Below are positions 36,101 through 49,059 of a stretch of 64,000 nt of DNA, piece by piece. Positions within the stretch are counted from its first letter, which is position 1; each line of letters begins with the position of its first letter. The notes beneath the pieces were generated by a model. That model ran no database searches. It saw nothing but the letters and a program-made list of their open reading frames with translations, and had not been told where the DNA came from. The DNA is taken from NCBI RefSeq assembly GCF_040807025.1, contig NC_090981.1, positions 37,985,817 through 38,049,816 of the forward strand, written 5' to 3'. The DNA comes from Struthio camelus (lineage: Eukaryota > Chordata > Aves > Struthioniformes > Struthionidae). Made by a program: the position numbers and the translations under genes.

Positions 36101-39100
36101 TCCAATGCACTGGTAACTGTGCACACTTATTTGAGTGCTTCTACATGACTGTCCAACCCAAGTTTGGCTGTATGTGCTTCAGACCTAAGAACTGCTTTGG
36201 TATCTAGATGCTTCACAAGTGTCCCTGTGGCAAACATCTATTTTGGGCAACCTTTCCTCAGGCACGAGTATGAAGTAACTTTCAGCATGTTTGGCGAGAT
36301 GACTTTTGCTCTTTTGCATACGGTGCACACATAGGGAAAAAGAAGAAAATGCCTCATTTTTCTTATCTCAATGAGGGCTGATGCCTCTCTGTCCTCATCC
36401 CCTTCATATAACTCAAACCCAGCTGAAGACAGATGCAGAAGGAGCCATTAGAATTCCTGTGCAATCAAGCAAACTTTCTCTTAAAGCTGAAGGCAAAATT
36501 TGGGGACTGATATATTCAGCAAAATCTGTTCACAGATTATCTAGATGAACCACGTGGAGTGGGGAAGGCTCCCTGTAAGTGGAGGATGGAGAGGAGGAAA
36601 AAGCTGAGTAGGATGTGAGGACCAGACCTGTCATTGCTGGATGACTGGAGCTTTGAAGCCATCCTGCACATCTGACATGGCAGAAACCTTCCCAGCAGAC
36701 CTATAAATGGTAGTGTCCTAAGTTATCGGGCTCAACTCTTCAAAGAAAATCAGTGACCTATAAAGGAACACCGACAAGTCATCAGACTGGTAAGAACATA
36801 ATTTCTGTGTGAGGTTTATTTCAGAAAGATGGGTAGTGATGATTCAGAGAGGAGAAAAAGAGCTTTTAGTTGCTTTGAGTTTCTGGGAGAGAAAGGGAAG
36901 ACAGGAAAATCTTGAATGCAGGTGTGTGTAAGAGAAATAATAGTTCTCAAGCTTGGATCCTGTCTGACAGCACAGAGCTGGGGTGAGCTCTTTTGTTCCA
37001 CGCTTGGGGACTAATCAAAGCTTTCCTCAAGGCAACCAGCAAATCAGAAGCCCTTTAGGGGCATCAAGACTTGTGGGTAGCACATTATGCTGGACTCCTG
37101 TTTAAAATCCTGTCTGCAGTCGCTTTTTCTTTATTAATATCTGGACGGGATTCCAAGTCATTGCTAGACATTTAAAGGATGATAAATGATATTGCAAATG
37201 ATGGAGGGAATGACACTTTGAAAAAAACTTCAGTGAGAATTTTGGAGTGCAATTTTTAGACAGTTTTAAAATATGTGTGTGGGAAAAGTTTTGTGTAAAT
37301 TAAGATTTCATAAATTCTGAACATCACCAATAGTATATTAAATTGAGCCCTGTTACACCATTATTAGATACAATGTTCTATTGCACCATAGTGTTCTTCT
37401 ATGACCTAAAATTAAGAAAAATGAACGATTAAAATTATTCTCTGAGATTTCAAATAATCCCTTAACTTCTAATTGAAAATACTAAAGGATGAACAAAGCA
37501 CATAGTTAACATAAACCTCTGCATATTGGAACAAATTTCAGATTTAAAACATCAGTTTCTGGCAGTACCGTACTGAAAACAAATCACTATTTTATACATT
37601 GATAAGAAGGAAAATGAGAAGGGCCAATAAGTACTACGACAGAAAATTGCTAATGTACTATTTTGATAATGAGATTTATATGTGTGTACGCAAGGGCAGG
37701 AATATTGTTTCCTCTTTCTCCTGCCTCCCACCAATATCAGCTCCCAACATGAAGGGCTACAAGTTGTTTTGCAATGAATTAGAATGAGGCTTTATCCACA
37801 CATGCAATAAAAAGAAATTGTAGTGTAACAACTGAAACCGGGACAACATTCTTTGTGACTATTTTCTCTTTTGTTCTGCTATTAAAATACTGCTCAATCT
37901 TTTCAAGCAGGCTGAATTCTTGCTTTTACAAAATAGGCAAAAATGAGTTTGTTAGTGAATCTAAAAAGCTGAACTCTCAGATAAGCAGCAATAACCAAGA
38001 ACCAACATCAGAGCTCAATATCTGGAGTAAAAGTTTAGTGTAAGAATTTACATGACTGTTTCTGCTCTGAGAAATGGTCTTTGCAATAGAGTCTGGACAT
38101 AATCAGTATGAATTTTTTGTAGCTGCTTTAACCCAATGATTAGCATTTTTCCCTTCAAGAGGTTATATGAGTATAAGCGAAAGTGTTAAGAAGCGGTGGA
38201 GAATATTCTGTTCTTTGTAATTCTCATTCATGTCTCATAATTATAACTCTTACCTACATCACAGTTATTTGGAGTCCAGTCACTAAGCTGTGAGTATGTT
38301 CTTTTCTGTGAAATTCTGAATTTCCTGTTGCCATTCAGGCAGTAATCACTCCATGTCATATAGAGATCTGAAAATGAATATAAGTGTATACAGTATATAT
38401 GCACCATATGTTTTTAATTCAAGTGTAAACAGAGGCAAATGTTCCAGTAGTTCTTATTTTATCCAAGCCAATTAACACAAACTAAAGTTATTTCAGTGAA
38501 TACTCAATAGCTGTTTGTACACATAATGATTATAATCATCACATACACAGTATATGCAGTACTACCCTGTATATACAGAATATTTCAGAGCATTATCCAA
38601 TTTTTATATTCCAATACAGAATGTAGAACTAATGAGATGAGGTATATAACATTAAACATTTAATCAAAAATATGCACCCTTCTTGATGGCAATTCCTTCA
38701 AAAAGCAAATCCAAACCACCGTGTTTCATAGACAAGGTATTTTATCAAGTAGGATCATGTTCAGAATAATTATACTAAACACTCTAATTACTATTATAGC
38801 TTTCTAAATCTTTTAATTTTGTTCAAATGCTATTTTAAGCAAGGTATAATTCTTTTACCATGATGTTGCTAAGCCTATTAATGATTCCTACATGTAGAAA
38901 CATCCAGGGCAATGCAACTATATCCTAATGCAGACTTTCCATAAGAAGAGCTTAAGCTTGTCTGGACGCAGTCTAATTTAATCATCCGCAGTTAGGTATT
39001 CAGACTATATCTCTTGTTTTAACAAATATTCTCCACCATAAACTGTGGCAGAGCAAAACTACCATTAAGCAAATGAACAGAAGTTGGTAAATCCTAGCAA

Positions 39101-41130
39101 TGTGCAAAAGAATATTCAGATTACAAAGATGGGGACAATCATGGATGGAAAAAAAAGCAACATAGCTAAGCCATTGAGCTAGTCTGGGGTCAAGATGGAC
39201 ATTTAAATATGATTATGTTACTCCATATGTTACTACCTGATCTCCTGATTTTTAGACCCAAAAGCAGCTAAGTAGCCTAAGGCTTCAGTAATTGTACTAT
39301 TCTTCAATCTAATAACTGTTTTGCCTTACCAAAAGATGCAAAAGCAAATTATATAGTATAATCAGGGGACTGTTGTCTGGAATAAGATACGATGCCACTA
39401 CTTAGTGCAAGAAGGGCGATCAGAATCTTCTGCCTAGGATCCTACAAGTGAGAAATTGGATGTGCTTAAGCCTCCAGAGGTTGCTGTGCTTTCACTTCTG
39501 TGTGTGGTGGGTTTTTTGTTAAATAGTGTAGACAAGTACAATGATAGGATAACTGGGTTTATGGAGAATCGCTCTCATCCAGCTCCTGGCCATATGTTGT
39601 TCTAATTATGTGCATCAGGCGATTTCATGCATGTGAACTGAAGCCTGTGTAGGCTTCGAAGGAACAGGCCTTATCACTGGACTAGGACATCTGAAATTCA
39701 TGGAAAATTAATTGAGAATTTTCAGGACATGGACTGGCAAATGGGATTCAAAGGAACTCCTAAGTAGAACTAGCTAAGACTTTAGGATTAAGTTTTTAAT
39801 TGCTGCAATTTACAAAACTATAATGTTCTTTCAGAAAGTATTTTTTTGATAAATGTATCATTGTGAGGGTTTCTTAAACTGAGGCTGTAAGAGAGAGGGA
39901 GAGAAAATATGGACAAAACAAGGAATGAATCTGTATCTCCCTGGGTGTATCTACACTGTGAAGTAGAAGATAGGGAGAAACTTGACTGCTAGACTTTTGA
40001 TTGCCTACACTGCCTTACACTCAGTTTGCTCCCTGGCTCACTGATGGCTTCAAACAGCTATCTTCAAGACAATATATGAGAACATGTTAGGGTAGAGGTG
40101 ACTTCAGGTACCTTTCCCAACAGGCAGTGTGGACAGGATGATGCCTTTCTGGTTCCCCCTATCCAACAGAGCTGCCTGCTTTGTGTCCCGCTGTGACCCC
40201 GTAACCTCACACCACTTCTCTGTGACAGCATCTGAGTTGAATTCTCAGGTCTCAAAATCTGAACTGAAAAAAACACCCACAAATTATAACTGAATCTTTA
40301 AAGCACAGAGGATGCGGGAGAGACTAAGGCCAAGCATGGTGCAGGCAAGATGCAACCAACCTGCACTGGAGGGGACGAGGTCTAGACAGTAGACAAGTCT
40401 GAGGCACTTGGCCTCGATTCACAGGACTCATTTATCTGGCATGAGAGATATACTTGTGCTTTCTGGGCGTACCCTCATAGCCCATCTAGCTCATCCTTTT
40501 AGAACTGACATTTTTGGCATCTTTCAGCATACTTAAAGTACTACCTGATCATTTATCTGTCAGCAGTTGTGTGCCATTTTTTCTAGATGTTGTCTAATTT
40601 GAGTAGTTTGTTAGGCATTTTACATCAAAGAAACCTTTCCCTTATTATTCTATGCAAGTCAGAATGTGAGGACATTTGTGGGTGATTTTTCTTTCACTCT
40701 GATTTTTATAATTTAGATAAATAGTATGATAAAGGGGGCCTGAAATCCTGCCACAGCAGAATAACTTTCTGAAACTGCTTTGCGATTGCTTTCCCTGGGA
40801 CTGAAGTCTTCTCACCATCACACTGGTTTGACACCGTGGAATTACACTAGTCTGCGCATTTCCTCTTTCGGGTCCTGTAAGAGCTGAGATCTGGCAGGAA
40901 AATCAAGATGCATCAATGTCTGAAAACTGTGGCAAGTTTTGTTTATTTACATGAAAAAATAAAAAACAGCAACAACATTTATCCTATCCACTTTGGCTTT
41001 TTAAAGTACAAATATATACATCTGCAAAGGAAAATGATAGGCAGCTGATAAGACATACCTAGTTAACTTGCCAGTGAGAAGATTTAAATTAAATACCATG
41101 AAAGAGGAAAAAAAAAAAATGGCAAGACTA
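33200..41130. other. non-coding stretch, no supported gene
   Basis: No exon or RNA gene recognised in about 8 kb. A T run of 14 lies at 33719-33732. GC-modest patches at about 36540-36720 and 40080-40480 carry only short frames. A small frame at 35822-36073 is listed separately. Nothing matches a named repeat until the CR1 end at 41140. Confidence 0.6.
35822..36073 (+). other. small open frame (83 codons, ATG in good context), unverified
   Basis: The ATG is flanked by G at -3 and G at +4, a favourable initiation context. The peptide starts MASKFGPGEQELILVWYKYI and contains a hydrophobic run (YGVIFHITIGILIVLRVV) that could span a membrane. A second frame (35809-36027) overlaps it. There is no recognised family, no neighbouring exon and no codon-bias argument strong enough to call a gene. 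Confidence 0.12.
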
Positions 41131-41139
41131 ATGAATGAA

Positions 41140-41305
41140 AATTCCCTAGGGAGGCTACAGAATCTCCACAGCTGGACGTTATTAAGCACAAGATAGACAA
41201 ACTTCTCTTAAAAGTAAGTTGAGTATAGTCGATCTTCCACGATAAAGAATGGACTACAAGACCTTCTCAGGTCCTTTGCAGCTCTATAATTTTATCATTT
41301 TATGG
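41140..41305 (+). mobile_element. CR1 LINE, 5'-truncated and diverged 3' end
   Basis: The segment follows the CR1 3'-terminal sequence in order. It starts with ATTCCCTAGGGAGGCTACAG (CR1 TTCCCTGGAGAGGTTGTGG) and AATCTCCACAGCTGGA, then TTAAGCACAAGATAGACAA (TCAAGGCCAGGCTGGACAA). It continues with AATGGACTACAAGACCTTCT (GTTGGACTAGATGACCTCC), then CAGGTCCTTTGCAGCTCT (GAGGTCCCTTCCAGCCCT), and ends in ATTTTATC ATTTTATG, two copies of the NATTYTRT octamer that ends CR1. Only the last 165 bases or so are present, as is typical of CR1's extreme 5' truncation. Divergence is heavy, so the insertion is old. CR1 is the dominant LINE of birds and other sauropsids. Confidence 0.85.
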
Positions 41306-41771
41306 TAAAAATAATTTCCATATTTATGACATTTATTGTTTATTTTATGGCAATAATTGACATAAAATGATAAGCTAAACTGTAAATTCTTAATATTATT
41401 GGACGAATTGCATGTTGTGTCATTCATGGCTTATGAGGGAAAAAATAATTACTTAAATGTGCATTCTGAATAGCTGGAAAATGGTAATTCTATACATGTG
41501 CCCATGGGAGATGAAAAAGGTATTCAAAGAGAAGCTACATTTTTAAATCCCTTTGTCTTTCAATTGCTGGGAATTTTTTTTTACTCTTATGATAATATTC
41601 ATCTATTTTTTACGTAAACTCAGAGTCTAAAAGCAGCAAATCTGCCAGATAAGTGGGATGGAGGTAAGGAAACTGGCTGAATGTTTTGAAGTGGTGTAGC
41701 CTGTTCACAAGTGTGGAATCGGAGATAAATTAAATTCCTACTTTGATGCTAAGGACCATTTGTGACCAGCA

Positions 41772-41810
41772 TTTTTTTTTATTTGTGTGTGTGTTTTTTT
41801 TAATTTAAGG
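41772..41810. repeat. T-rich/(GT)n simple tract
   Basis: T9, then (TG)-rich sequence, then T8, in about 39 bases. Low complexity. Confidence 0.8.
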
Positions 41811-43091
41811 CTGAAATCTGAGTGGGGGCTATGTCTAAATATATACATGTGATATACAAAAGTGTTATTTAATTGAAAATTTTATTTAGGACATCCAAAG
41901 GTTTATATGTAGTAGTGAAGTTGGGCGATTTGATCATCTGGATAAATCTCAGCATCCTGAAAGCAAAGTATCTTAAATGATCTCCTGGTCAACATCAGTA
42001 ACTATGCCAAGCTGAGTGGTGTGAGCACTAAAAAAAGTACATTGAATAGACTTAATTCTGTGCAGAGAGATGAAATGCTGAAAGTACTAACCATTTCAAA
42101 CAATGTATAGCTCTTTGCACGGCCAATTTTGTAAGAAAGCTGTTTGTTCTTCCAGGATCCTCACCAGTATTGAGGCATTTGTAATGCCATAACCATTTCT
42201 ATGGCATCCTCTATTTAAAAAATATACTTTTATACTTTATAAAACTCCACAGTGTAGTGTCCCACAGCAAGACAAAATTGCCTGAAAAGTCCTATCCTTG
42301 TTCTTAGAACTGCTGCATGCTAAACATAATTTCCTGTTTCAGTGTATCAAGTGGTACCAGTACCACTCTTATGTATTTGTAACCATTTATGTATTTTGGT
42401 TAGATGAGCTGCTCAGAAGGGTCTCGGTGTTAACTCTGGAAGACAGTAACTTTAAAGAGCTTAAGCATGACGCATGACTGGCGAGTAATCAGGAATATCT
42501 CAAAGGAGTAGAAGTGCTCCAAAGCTGGAGCAAGAGGGAAGGCAGAAGAAAGCAGATGGATTCATATAATTAGCAAGTAATAATATGTCACTGTTCTGCA
42601 GTTTAATTTGCAAGCTTTTTTTTGTCCTTTTGCTGTATGCTTGAGAAAGCGCACCTCAACAACTAACAGCAGCCATGGCCTTGTCTCGTTGGAGCCAACA
42701 GGAGTTTTGCCTTTGACTTCAGAGGGGTCAGTCACTTTGAAGGAAATGATCAGATCAGCAGTTTTGCCCTGACAAACAGATACGGGACTGAAAGAAAATA
42801 GATGAGAAAACAACTTTTAATTAACAAACATGAGCTGCTGAGAGGAATATGCTGACTGTGTGAATTTTTTCTCACTTTCTTGAATGGAGAAGTCAAACTG
42901 AAGTTACCCTCAGCTTGACCTTGGAGCATGTCCACTTCTTAATTATGCTCAGCACAAAGAGGATGAGATGCTGTGAAGCCAGTGCGCTCTGAGCCTGCTA
43001 GCATTAGTCCTCTGTCTCTGTGTAAGACCTGGTCTACAGCTATGCCTCAGCTCTCTTATTTACTTTGAACATTTCATTCTGTGGATTAGGC

Positions 43092-43128
43092 CTCTCTATC
43101 TCTCTCTCTTTTTTTTTTTTTTTTTTTT
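43092..43128. repeat. (TC)n followed by T20
   Basis: A CTCTCTATCTCTCTCTC stretch runs directly into 20 consecutive T residues. Simple repeat with a pure pyrimidine strand. Confidence 0.9.
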
Positions 43129-44372
43129 ATGGTCTGATCAGTCTTTTAAAAAATTCATATACTCCAGATCTTGCCCTCAAGCTAAGTAACAGTTCCAAAA
43201 ACACCTTCTGTGTTCCAGGCTTAAAACTAAAAATCAACTGGGAAATAACAAGACTTGAGGAGGGCTATAAAAGTAAAGCTGCTTGGGGCAGTGGGGTAGG
43301 GGAAGTAATACTTGGATGGCTAAAAAAAACCACCTAAGGCAAAGACTTTTTCTTAGAGCGAAAAAAGGAAACCATGTGTAAACCAGAAAGATAATTTTTC
43401 TGAGAAAAAGGTAAACATTGAGGGGTGGGGAGAACAGCAGGCAAGACCATTACTAATAAAAAGAATGATGCTATATTGCTTCTAAATGTTAGCTAATGAA
43501 AGGACATCGATGAGAGATGAAGATTCTGATTTTTTTCTTATCGTTTGCAATTCCCTGGAGAGAAGTAGGATCTCAAATGACATGGGAACATGAAAAAGGA
43601 AATGAGAAATTAAGAAAGGGAGTCGATTATGTTTTATGAGGTACTATATCCAACAAACTGGGAACTTACCTTGAGTTGCTAACAGTAAGTTGCACACCTG
43701 CCTTTGAGACTGCAAAATCATGCCAGAGAATTTATACCGAGTATATACCCAAATTGAAGAAATTGATTTCCTTCTGTAAAATGATGTATGCTCTAACACT
43801 GACAACCTGTATGAGATGATTCTCTTGGGCTTTTATGACTTCAACTTTTTTGCTCAGAACTGCAATGTGAAAAATACGTGGCATTCTTTCAGCTTTTAAT
43901 AAGACACTGTCCTCTATTGCTCTAAGAAAATTCTTATATCTGAACAGAAAATGATGCTAAAATAAGACACGGAAAAGTTACAATCGACAGATTCTTTTAT
44001 TTGTCATTAAATGCAAGTTGTAAGTAAACAAATGATGCTTCTGTGTGGACCAAATTGTTATTTTGTCAATCAGGTAGGAAGTCTTTAACACTGGGAACAT
44101 TTTTTATTTTGTTGTGTTAACTGTAAGTATATATGTTGGTGTCTGTGCGCTTGATAGAAAAGAATAAAAAGGTATGACATCTTGAATAGTGCTGTCAATC
44201 ACATGCTATTACTTGGCAGGTGAGATAATCTTCGTTTCAGTGGAATTCTTTTTGGAATTTTTTTAGGCTAAAGTCAATTACATGAAATGGAACTTTTAAT
44301 TAGGGAACGTTATGTTTTCAAATTTAGCTTTCTATGTGAGTTGGTGTTACTACACCAGTCAGTACACTAGGA

Positions 44373-44440
44373 GTGAAATCTTGGCTCAGGTGAAATCAAT
44401 TACAAAACTCCCATTGATTTTAATGGTGCTGAAAATTCAC
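44373..44440. repeat. decayed palindromic amniote-type interspersed repeat
   Basis: The left arm GTGAAATCTTGGCTCAGGTG plus AAATCAAT and the right arm ATTGATTTTAATGGTGCTGA plus AAATTCAC are imperfect inverted copies around CAAAACTCCC. This is the layout GTGAAATCCTGGC...CATTGAAGTCAATGGCAAAACTCCCATTGACTTCAATGGGGCCAGGATTTCAC that I recall as widespread in reptiles and birds. The family name is not certain. It is probably a non-autonomous DNA-transposon relic. Confidence 0.55.
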
Positions 44441-44524
44441 CCAATGTGATTACACACAACATTAATTCTCCAGGGTACTCTTTTTTTAACTGATGGATTA
44501 CTGAAGTGGTATATAAAGGTTAAG

Positions 44525-44690
44525 TAAAAGTAGCAGGAAGGACAGAACATTTACTGAGGTCATGGGTGCCTAGGAAGAACAGAGAACAAGAGAAGAGAGG
44601 GTAAAAGCAAACTGGAGGGTGAAAGAGTGTAAGAAAAGAGAACATCATGGTTAGAGGTGGAGGGACGACAAAAAAAAGTGCAAGTATGCT
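44525..44690 (+). other. purine-rich strand asymmetry
   Basis: Most bases on the plus strand are A or G across about 165 bases, with GGAAG, GAGAA, AGAGAGG and GGAGGG motifs repeating irregularly. Such tracts can bind ETS-type factors or form triplexes, but nothing here establishes a role. Confidence 0.5.
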
Positions 44691-45241
44691 GTCTGTGTAA
44701 CTCTAACCTGGCAGTAAACACGCAGAAAAATTAATCTAATATGTCATATAACTAAGAAGCATTTGCAAAATATTATTTAACTAATTATACTCACTGATGA
44801 TGAAAACAGCAGGAAGGCTATTCTACTAATAATAGAAATGCTAGTAGAAAAACGTATAGGATTACTGGGATTTTACTTATGTCTTTACACTTTTGGATTT
44901 TTTTTTTTTCCTTCCATTTTCACTTCAGAAACTGATGTTTCAGTTGGACTGTGCTGTGCTTCTGCTACCAGGCTCCACCAGTTAGATCCTACACTTTAAA
45001 AAGGAATCCTGTATAATATTTGAGTGATTATCACCATCTTATTTATTACTATGGACCAATCTAAAAGATATTTTGTGTAGAACTGGAAGGAGAAATATCT
45101 ACACGTTGAACTAGTGGACTGGATTTCAAAGTGGAAACAAACTCATCCTTTGTAGATCACATAAAAAGGGGACAAAGAATGCAACTCGACAGATGGGCTA
45201 AACTAACAAAACAGGTGTTTCAAGGATTGGTACTCATTACC

Positions 45242-45263
45242 ATTTTGCATAGGTATGCAAAAT
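45242..45263. promoter_or_regulatory. perfect 22-bp palindrome with paired octamer-like (POU) half-sites
   Basis: Ten-base arms (ATTTTGCATA and TATGCAAAAT) are exact reverse complements separated by GG. Each arm carries ATGCAAAA/TTTTGCAT, one base from the POU octamer ATGCAAAT. Inverted octamers at this spacing resemble sites bound by POU dimers. The role is inferred from the motif only. Confidence 0.35.
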
Positions 45264-45652
45264 TTTTAATGAAATGATCTTCATAAAAATGGCTGCTGAC
45301 GGTTCTCTTCAACCACATGGTTTCTGTCTCTGTATGGATGGAGAATTTTCACCTGGCCAGAAACTTGGTGCAGGTTCACTTGAGATCCTCTTAGATTTGT
45401 TAGGATTTTCAGACACCTGAATATATAGCAGGTCTATATTAGCATAATTGTATGTGGTTAATAAATATTTATCCACCAAAATTACTCAAAACTTTAATGT
45501 TTAAGAAAGGCTGAACAAGTTAAAGTTGAAAAATGCTTACAAGTAGAAAAATGATTTTGGAGTTTTATAGATTTACTTCCTTGAAAAAATACTACCTGAT
45601 TTTTTTGAAGACCATTCAGATAGTTTTCAAACCATTTCAGTTACAAATATGA

Positions 45653-45702
45653 ATGTGTGTATATATATATATTTATATATAGGTATGTATGTATGTGTAT
45701 GC
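45653..45702. repeat. (TA)n/(GTAT)n simple repeat
   Basis: TGTGTATATATATATAT is followed by several GTAT units. A compound microsatellite of about 50 bases. Confidence 0.9.
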
Positions 45703-48700
45703 AAAACATAACCTTCCAGTGAAGAGTAAATATATTGGCACAGCAGTCCTTTAGGACTTATGATCTTAAAAGAAGCTATGGAGTCACTGGATCTTCCAAA
45801 AACATCTTACGGAAAGAAAGAAAAGACCTTTAAAACTGTACTTTTACTCCACAGAAGCTTAAGTATTTGAGATATTTATTATACTTGAATGTGATCATAA
45901 CATCACAAACAGCTATTTGTAGTTTTAGTGGACAACTGCATATCAGCTGTGGTAGTGGAGTTAAAGTTCTGAGAATATTTTTTGGCACAAATATGAAAGT
46001 AGTATAAAATATACTTCAGTCTTGAATGCTGGCAATCATTTTCCCCCAAAGACCTCTGTTTTTGAAGGATTTGTACCTTGCTTTGTTCAATATAAGATCT
46101 GTAGGCTTGAGACACTAAGCATGAAAATGTACAGAATTTTGAAAAAAACTTGCATAATAGTAGCATGACTGAAATGAAATCCACATTTTCTTTGTATCTG
46201 GCTCCATAACAAATCATGGGCACCTTGAACTGTCTTTCCTTGCTTTTGAGAGTGGAGAGAATTTCCAGTGTACCTTCTATTTCGCTTTTTTATCAGAAAG
46301 TCCCTGGAACCTTCCGATTTGTTTTGTATATACCTGATTCATCAGCTGTCTCAAAGCTTCCATTTTGAGCATCCTTGAACTGATCAAATTGATAAGACGA
46401 CCGAGATCTATAGTGTTACTGTAGCTGCTTTTAGATGTGTCATGTTCTTTTTATAGTCCTGCACTGTTATTACAGCTTCCATACTGGTCAAACCTGCAGA
46501 CATGATTGATTTACAGGGAAAAGCTTTCCGCAGAACAAATTTGTCTGTGAAGTTCCCCGTTGAAGCTGGTGAAAAAATACTCCAGACAATTTTGTCCCCA
46601 GTGTTCTAATTGTATTAACTTGCATTAAAGGAACAAAAGTTTTTAAAAAATATTAAAAAATAATAAATAGTAACACATAATCACTTATTTTCATTGTATG
46701 TAAATAAACTTGTATACTAAATAAGCTCTTTTTCCATATATAGGTTCTCTATTTTGGGGAAAAACATGAAAGAACAGCAAATATATTTTAAAATTCATAC
46801 TTTCAATTTTAAGAGTTACATTTCCAACCACAAAAGAAGAGTATCTTCCTTGCTTCACTTCCTTTCAATAGAAGAATATATTCAGCAGTTCCACTTTTTC
46901 ACTGATGGTTTGTCAAAAACAAAGAAAAGAAAAAGGTTGGAGGAGAAGGAAATGAAGTAGAAAAATGTTAAGTTAATACCAAATCTGCGCTATCTTCTCT
47001 GAGAAAAATCTTCCTAGCTTCAGTAGCTTTGTAAATGCAATGTCATCATGGTTTTACAAAATGTTCATATCTTTGTAGGATTTTCTTGTCTTTTTTTGGT
47101 AGGAAAATATTTCAATGACTGCAATTGTACGATGAAAACACTTACTGCATGTGGCAAATTACTACTACTTACTAAGGATATTAAGTCAACATGTAAAACT
47201 TCCAGACTAAAGTCAATATTTGTAAAATTCTTTGGGAGATCTCTATGGAGCTTGAAGGTCGTATTTTTGTATATTAATATACAAAAAGAGATGCATGCAA
47301 ACACTTGGAAGACTCAACTGAAATACCGTAGCAACATCCTATGTTCTAAAATCTTTAAGTTGTTTAAGGCTATAAAAAGATTTTTTTTAAAAATCTCAAA
47401 ATCAAGGAAAGGCCTAATGTTGTAAAATCCTGCTTGGCTCTACAACTACTAACAGCTTAGCTACTAACCCTTCACGTCCTGTTGATTTCAATGGAAACTA
47501 AATGATTGTGATGTTTACTAAATTTTTACTCTTGCTCCATTACAGTAAAGCCATAACTTCCTCAGTCATTAACTCACTTTCTAACAGAGGTGTTACATAT
47601 TTTTCTTAGAACTGTAAATCACACTCATGATCAGACCTTAACATTAGCTGCATAATATAGGTTTCATTATTTAGCATGCATACCCAGAAATGTAAAAATA
47701 CATCATTGATTTCATCAGACTCAAAATACATATGGCAAGATAAGCAAAATACTTACACCATTTAAATATTCTAAATGTTATCACCAAATTTTCCAGCTAT
47801 GCTATTTTTCAGGGTGAATTAGGGACTAGCTCTCAAAATTTGCCATCTGTGGCTAACTCAAAATCATTGACAACCTGGAAATAAGAGTGTCACTTACTCC
47901 TATCTGGCTGCACACTCTCTCTGTTTTTGTGCGTCCAGGCAATTATAGGGCAGAGATAGTACATTCCCTAACCTCTCCTTGATAATTTAATTCACAGTGC
48001 TCAACCTTCATCCCGTGATCCAGACCAAAGTCCTGGGAAACTAAGAGTCTGTCTTCCTAGACTTTACTCAGTCTTTTCACTCCATGTGGATTGCAAAGGA
48101 GGTTAGCCTAAGGAAACGAAGACTTCCGCTCTAGCAGTGGCTGAAAACATACTTCTCCCTGGTATTTTTTTCACTTTGTACTGGAGTATCAAAACAAGTT
48201 TCTTCATGTTTAGTATATGAAGCTAAAGAGGGGAACAGCCTCTCCTGCTCTGGTATAATACCTGACTTTCAACACTTGTCAATGCTGTTAGTGCTGTCTG
48301 AGCAGTTGTGCCAGACCGAGGTCCTTCCTGTGTGACTCCTCAGTCTACACATAAGACTAATCCAAGGGTCACTAGGGAAATACTGGAAGCCGAACTCTAG
48401 ATTTCTGGAGAAGTTTATTCTCTGACCAGGCTGTGCATGTAAAGACCAAAGACATGGGTGGCCAATAAGTAGGATTTTGGTTTTGTTTTGTGTGAGTCCT
48501 GTTTCATGCTTTAAGGTACTAAGCTATTCCTGCACATTCTTAGACTGCTAGAAGAAAGATTATATAAGTGATAATTGAAATGCTCTGGGTTTGGATTTAC
48601 GGTGTGCTCTTATGCTATTTCTGGCATGTGAATTTGCAGAGCAGCAGCTGTTCCGTAGTAAGTATATGGAAATTCTTAATCCTTTGTAAAGGCAAAAATA

Positions 48701-48984
48701 ACTTTCCCACTTTTTACTGGTGATCCACATACTTTTTATTTCTTTTGTGTAAAGATGTGTGGACAGTTGCCATGAAAGAAGGGGAATTTGGTAAGTCTAT
48801 GCACTGGTCTATAACACAATAGTTGGTTTATTGCAACTTTATCTTGAGTCTTATATTCATATTGTGTTACGTACCTGACTGTGGTACCTCCTTCTCTCCC
48901 ATAAGTCCAAATGCAAGTGCTCCAAGACGCCAAGCTGTGTGCTCAGTCAATGCCTGAAAGGTGGTTTTTCAGCACATTTAACAG

Positions 48985-49055
48985 ATTTGTCCTTTGCGTG
49001 ACTTGGGGAAAGTTTAGACACCTTTCTGCCTCAGGTTGGATTATGAGGATTTAGA
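48985..49055 (+). repeat. MIR-like (CORE-SINE) 3'-half remnant
   Basis: GCGTGACTTGGGGAAAGTTTA, CACCTTTCTGCCTCAGGTT and GGATTATGAGGAT line up with the MIR order GTGACCTTGGGCAAGTTACTTA, CCTCTCTGTGCCTCAGTTT and CCTCATCTGTAAAATGGGGAT. Matches are clear in the middle and weak at both ends. A second copy of the type seen at 17380-17515. Confidence 0.45.
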
Positions 49056-49059
49056 CGGG

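Larger units (their letters stand above)
41310..44370. other. non-coding stretch, no gene seen
   Basis: Short frames and simple repeats only: a T/GT tract at about 41772-41810 and a (TC)n plus T20 tract at 43092-43128. A TATAAAAG followed by G-rich sequence (GGGGCAGTGGGGTAGGGG) occurs at about 43266-43302 without a following exon. Confidence 0.65.
44700..48980. other. non-coding stretch, no gene seen
   Basis: Apart from the palindrome at 45242-45263 and a simple repeat at 45653-45702, only chance-like frames are present. The longest (47048-47425, 125 codons) is K/F/L/S-rich, as expected from AT-rich DNA. The slightly GC-richer stretch 47990-48450 is unassigned. Confidence 0.65.

Noticed and set aside
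40064..40282. 72-codon minus-strand frame in a GC-modest patch
   Set aside because: No recognisable domain, no splice signals, and composition explains the open frame.
43266..43302. TATAAAAG followed by GGGG runs, suggestive of a promoter or G-quadruplex
   Set aside because: Only three close G runs, so not a canonical quadruplex, and no exon or start context follows.
47048..47425. 125-codon plus-strand frame from an ATG in good context
   Set aside because: The peptide is dominated by K, F, L, S and I as translated AT-rich DNA is. A 79-codon minus frame overlaps it and no domain or splice context was seen.
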